Assembly: GCA_017416845.1 (NCBI GenBank) | Contig: JAFQBA010000004.1 | Location: 1 to 39,838, forward strand | Direction of reading: 5' to 3' | DNA length: 39,838 bases | Source of the DNA: Clostridia bacterium | GTDB taxonomy: Bacteria > Bacillota > Clostridia > UMGS1810 | Shown: piece after piece, positions 39,775 through 39,838 of the stretch | Numbering within the stretch: position 1 is the stretch's first letter | How the letters are laid out: each line of letters starts with the position of its first letter | Program-made: the position numbers and the translations under genes | The notes under the pieces: model-generated | What the model was told of the DNA's origin: nothing | Database searches by the model: none | Seen by the model: the letters and a program-made list of their open reading frames with translations, nothing else

Positions 39775-39838
39775 CTCCTTTTGATATAATTAAATTGCGG
39801 CTACCAACTGCAATATAAAATAATCAAAAGGAGGTCAT
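39775..39838 (+). promoter_or_regulatory. Hairpin enclosing a ribosome binding site at the window edge
   Basis: CTCCTTTTGAT (39775-39785) pairs perfectly with ATCAAAAGGAG (39823-39833), and an inner ATTGC (39794-39798)/GCAAT (39810-39814) stem adds to it. The 3' arm contains AAAAGGAGG, a ribosome binding site for a gene that would begin just beyond the window. It could be a translational control hairpin or the inverted-repeat end of a mobile element. Confidence 0.5.

Overview
The window looks like chromosome from an anaerobic, endospore-forming, Gram-positive clostridial bacterium of moderate-to-low GC, probably a gut or rumen polysaccharide degrader. The evidence is a SpoIIR sporulation gene, a CarD-type regulator, a glycyl radical enzyme (anaerobe-specific), S-layer-homology (SLH) anchored secreted proteins, and strong AGGAGG-type ribosome binding sites. 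I cannot name a genus.

Layout. 1-4.6 kb: a dispersed palindromic repeat, then a tight operon of a GCxE-type glycyl radical enzyme, an SGNH esterase and a zinc polyol/alcohol dehydrogenase. 4.6-9.7 kb: a glycosidase-like protein, a sugar-phosphate-isomerase-like TIM barrel and galactose mutarotase, separated by small palindromic repeats and by fragments of at least two broken genes. 9.7-14.4 kb: a DeoR regulator divergent from an overlapping trio (AraM-type sn-glycerol-1-phosphate dehydrogenase, glycerophosphodiesterase, HAD phosphatase), then a second glycerophosphodiesterase. 14.4-17.3 kb: a MITE-like insertion and a second glycosidase-like protein that is a distant paralogue of the one at 4.8 kb. 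17.6-32.3 kb: an AraC regulator, a broken mutarotase-like gene and the main exported locus: a TIM-barrel protein, two paralogous secreted proteins with carbohydrate-binding-like modules (one SLH-anchored), a second SLH protein, a heparinase II/III-type polysaccharide lyase with a C-terminal F5/8 module, and another TIM-barrel isomerase. 32.4-36.1 kb: a deletion scar with tandem repeats, an acetyl-esterase-like hydrolase, a NagB-ROK fusion for amino-sugar use, and a divergent AraC regulator. 36.1-39.8 kb: housekeeping and cell-wall genes (SpoIIR, CarD, a polysaccharide deacetylase with a 31-residue repeat) and a 5'-truncated anion/Na+ permease.

How the genes fit together. Most of the window is a carbohydrate island. 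The exported SLH proteins and the lyase would bind and cut an acidic, probably uronic-acid-containing polymer at the cell surface. Esterases, glycosidase-like proteins, mutarotase and isomerases would process the released sugars, and the NagB-ROK fusion would feed amino sugars into glycolysis. The 9.8-14.4 kb module points to catabolism of glycerophosphodiesters, possibly of the sn-glycerol-1-phosphate series. The substrate assignments are inference; the enzyme families are mostly clear from motifs.

The strongest structural signal outside genes is a family of short palindromic repeats with core GGGGACGTACATTTTTTGGC. It occurs singly or in tandem at five places, and at three of them it sits on the edge of truncated genes, as if these repeats had mediated deletions.
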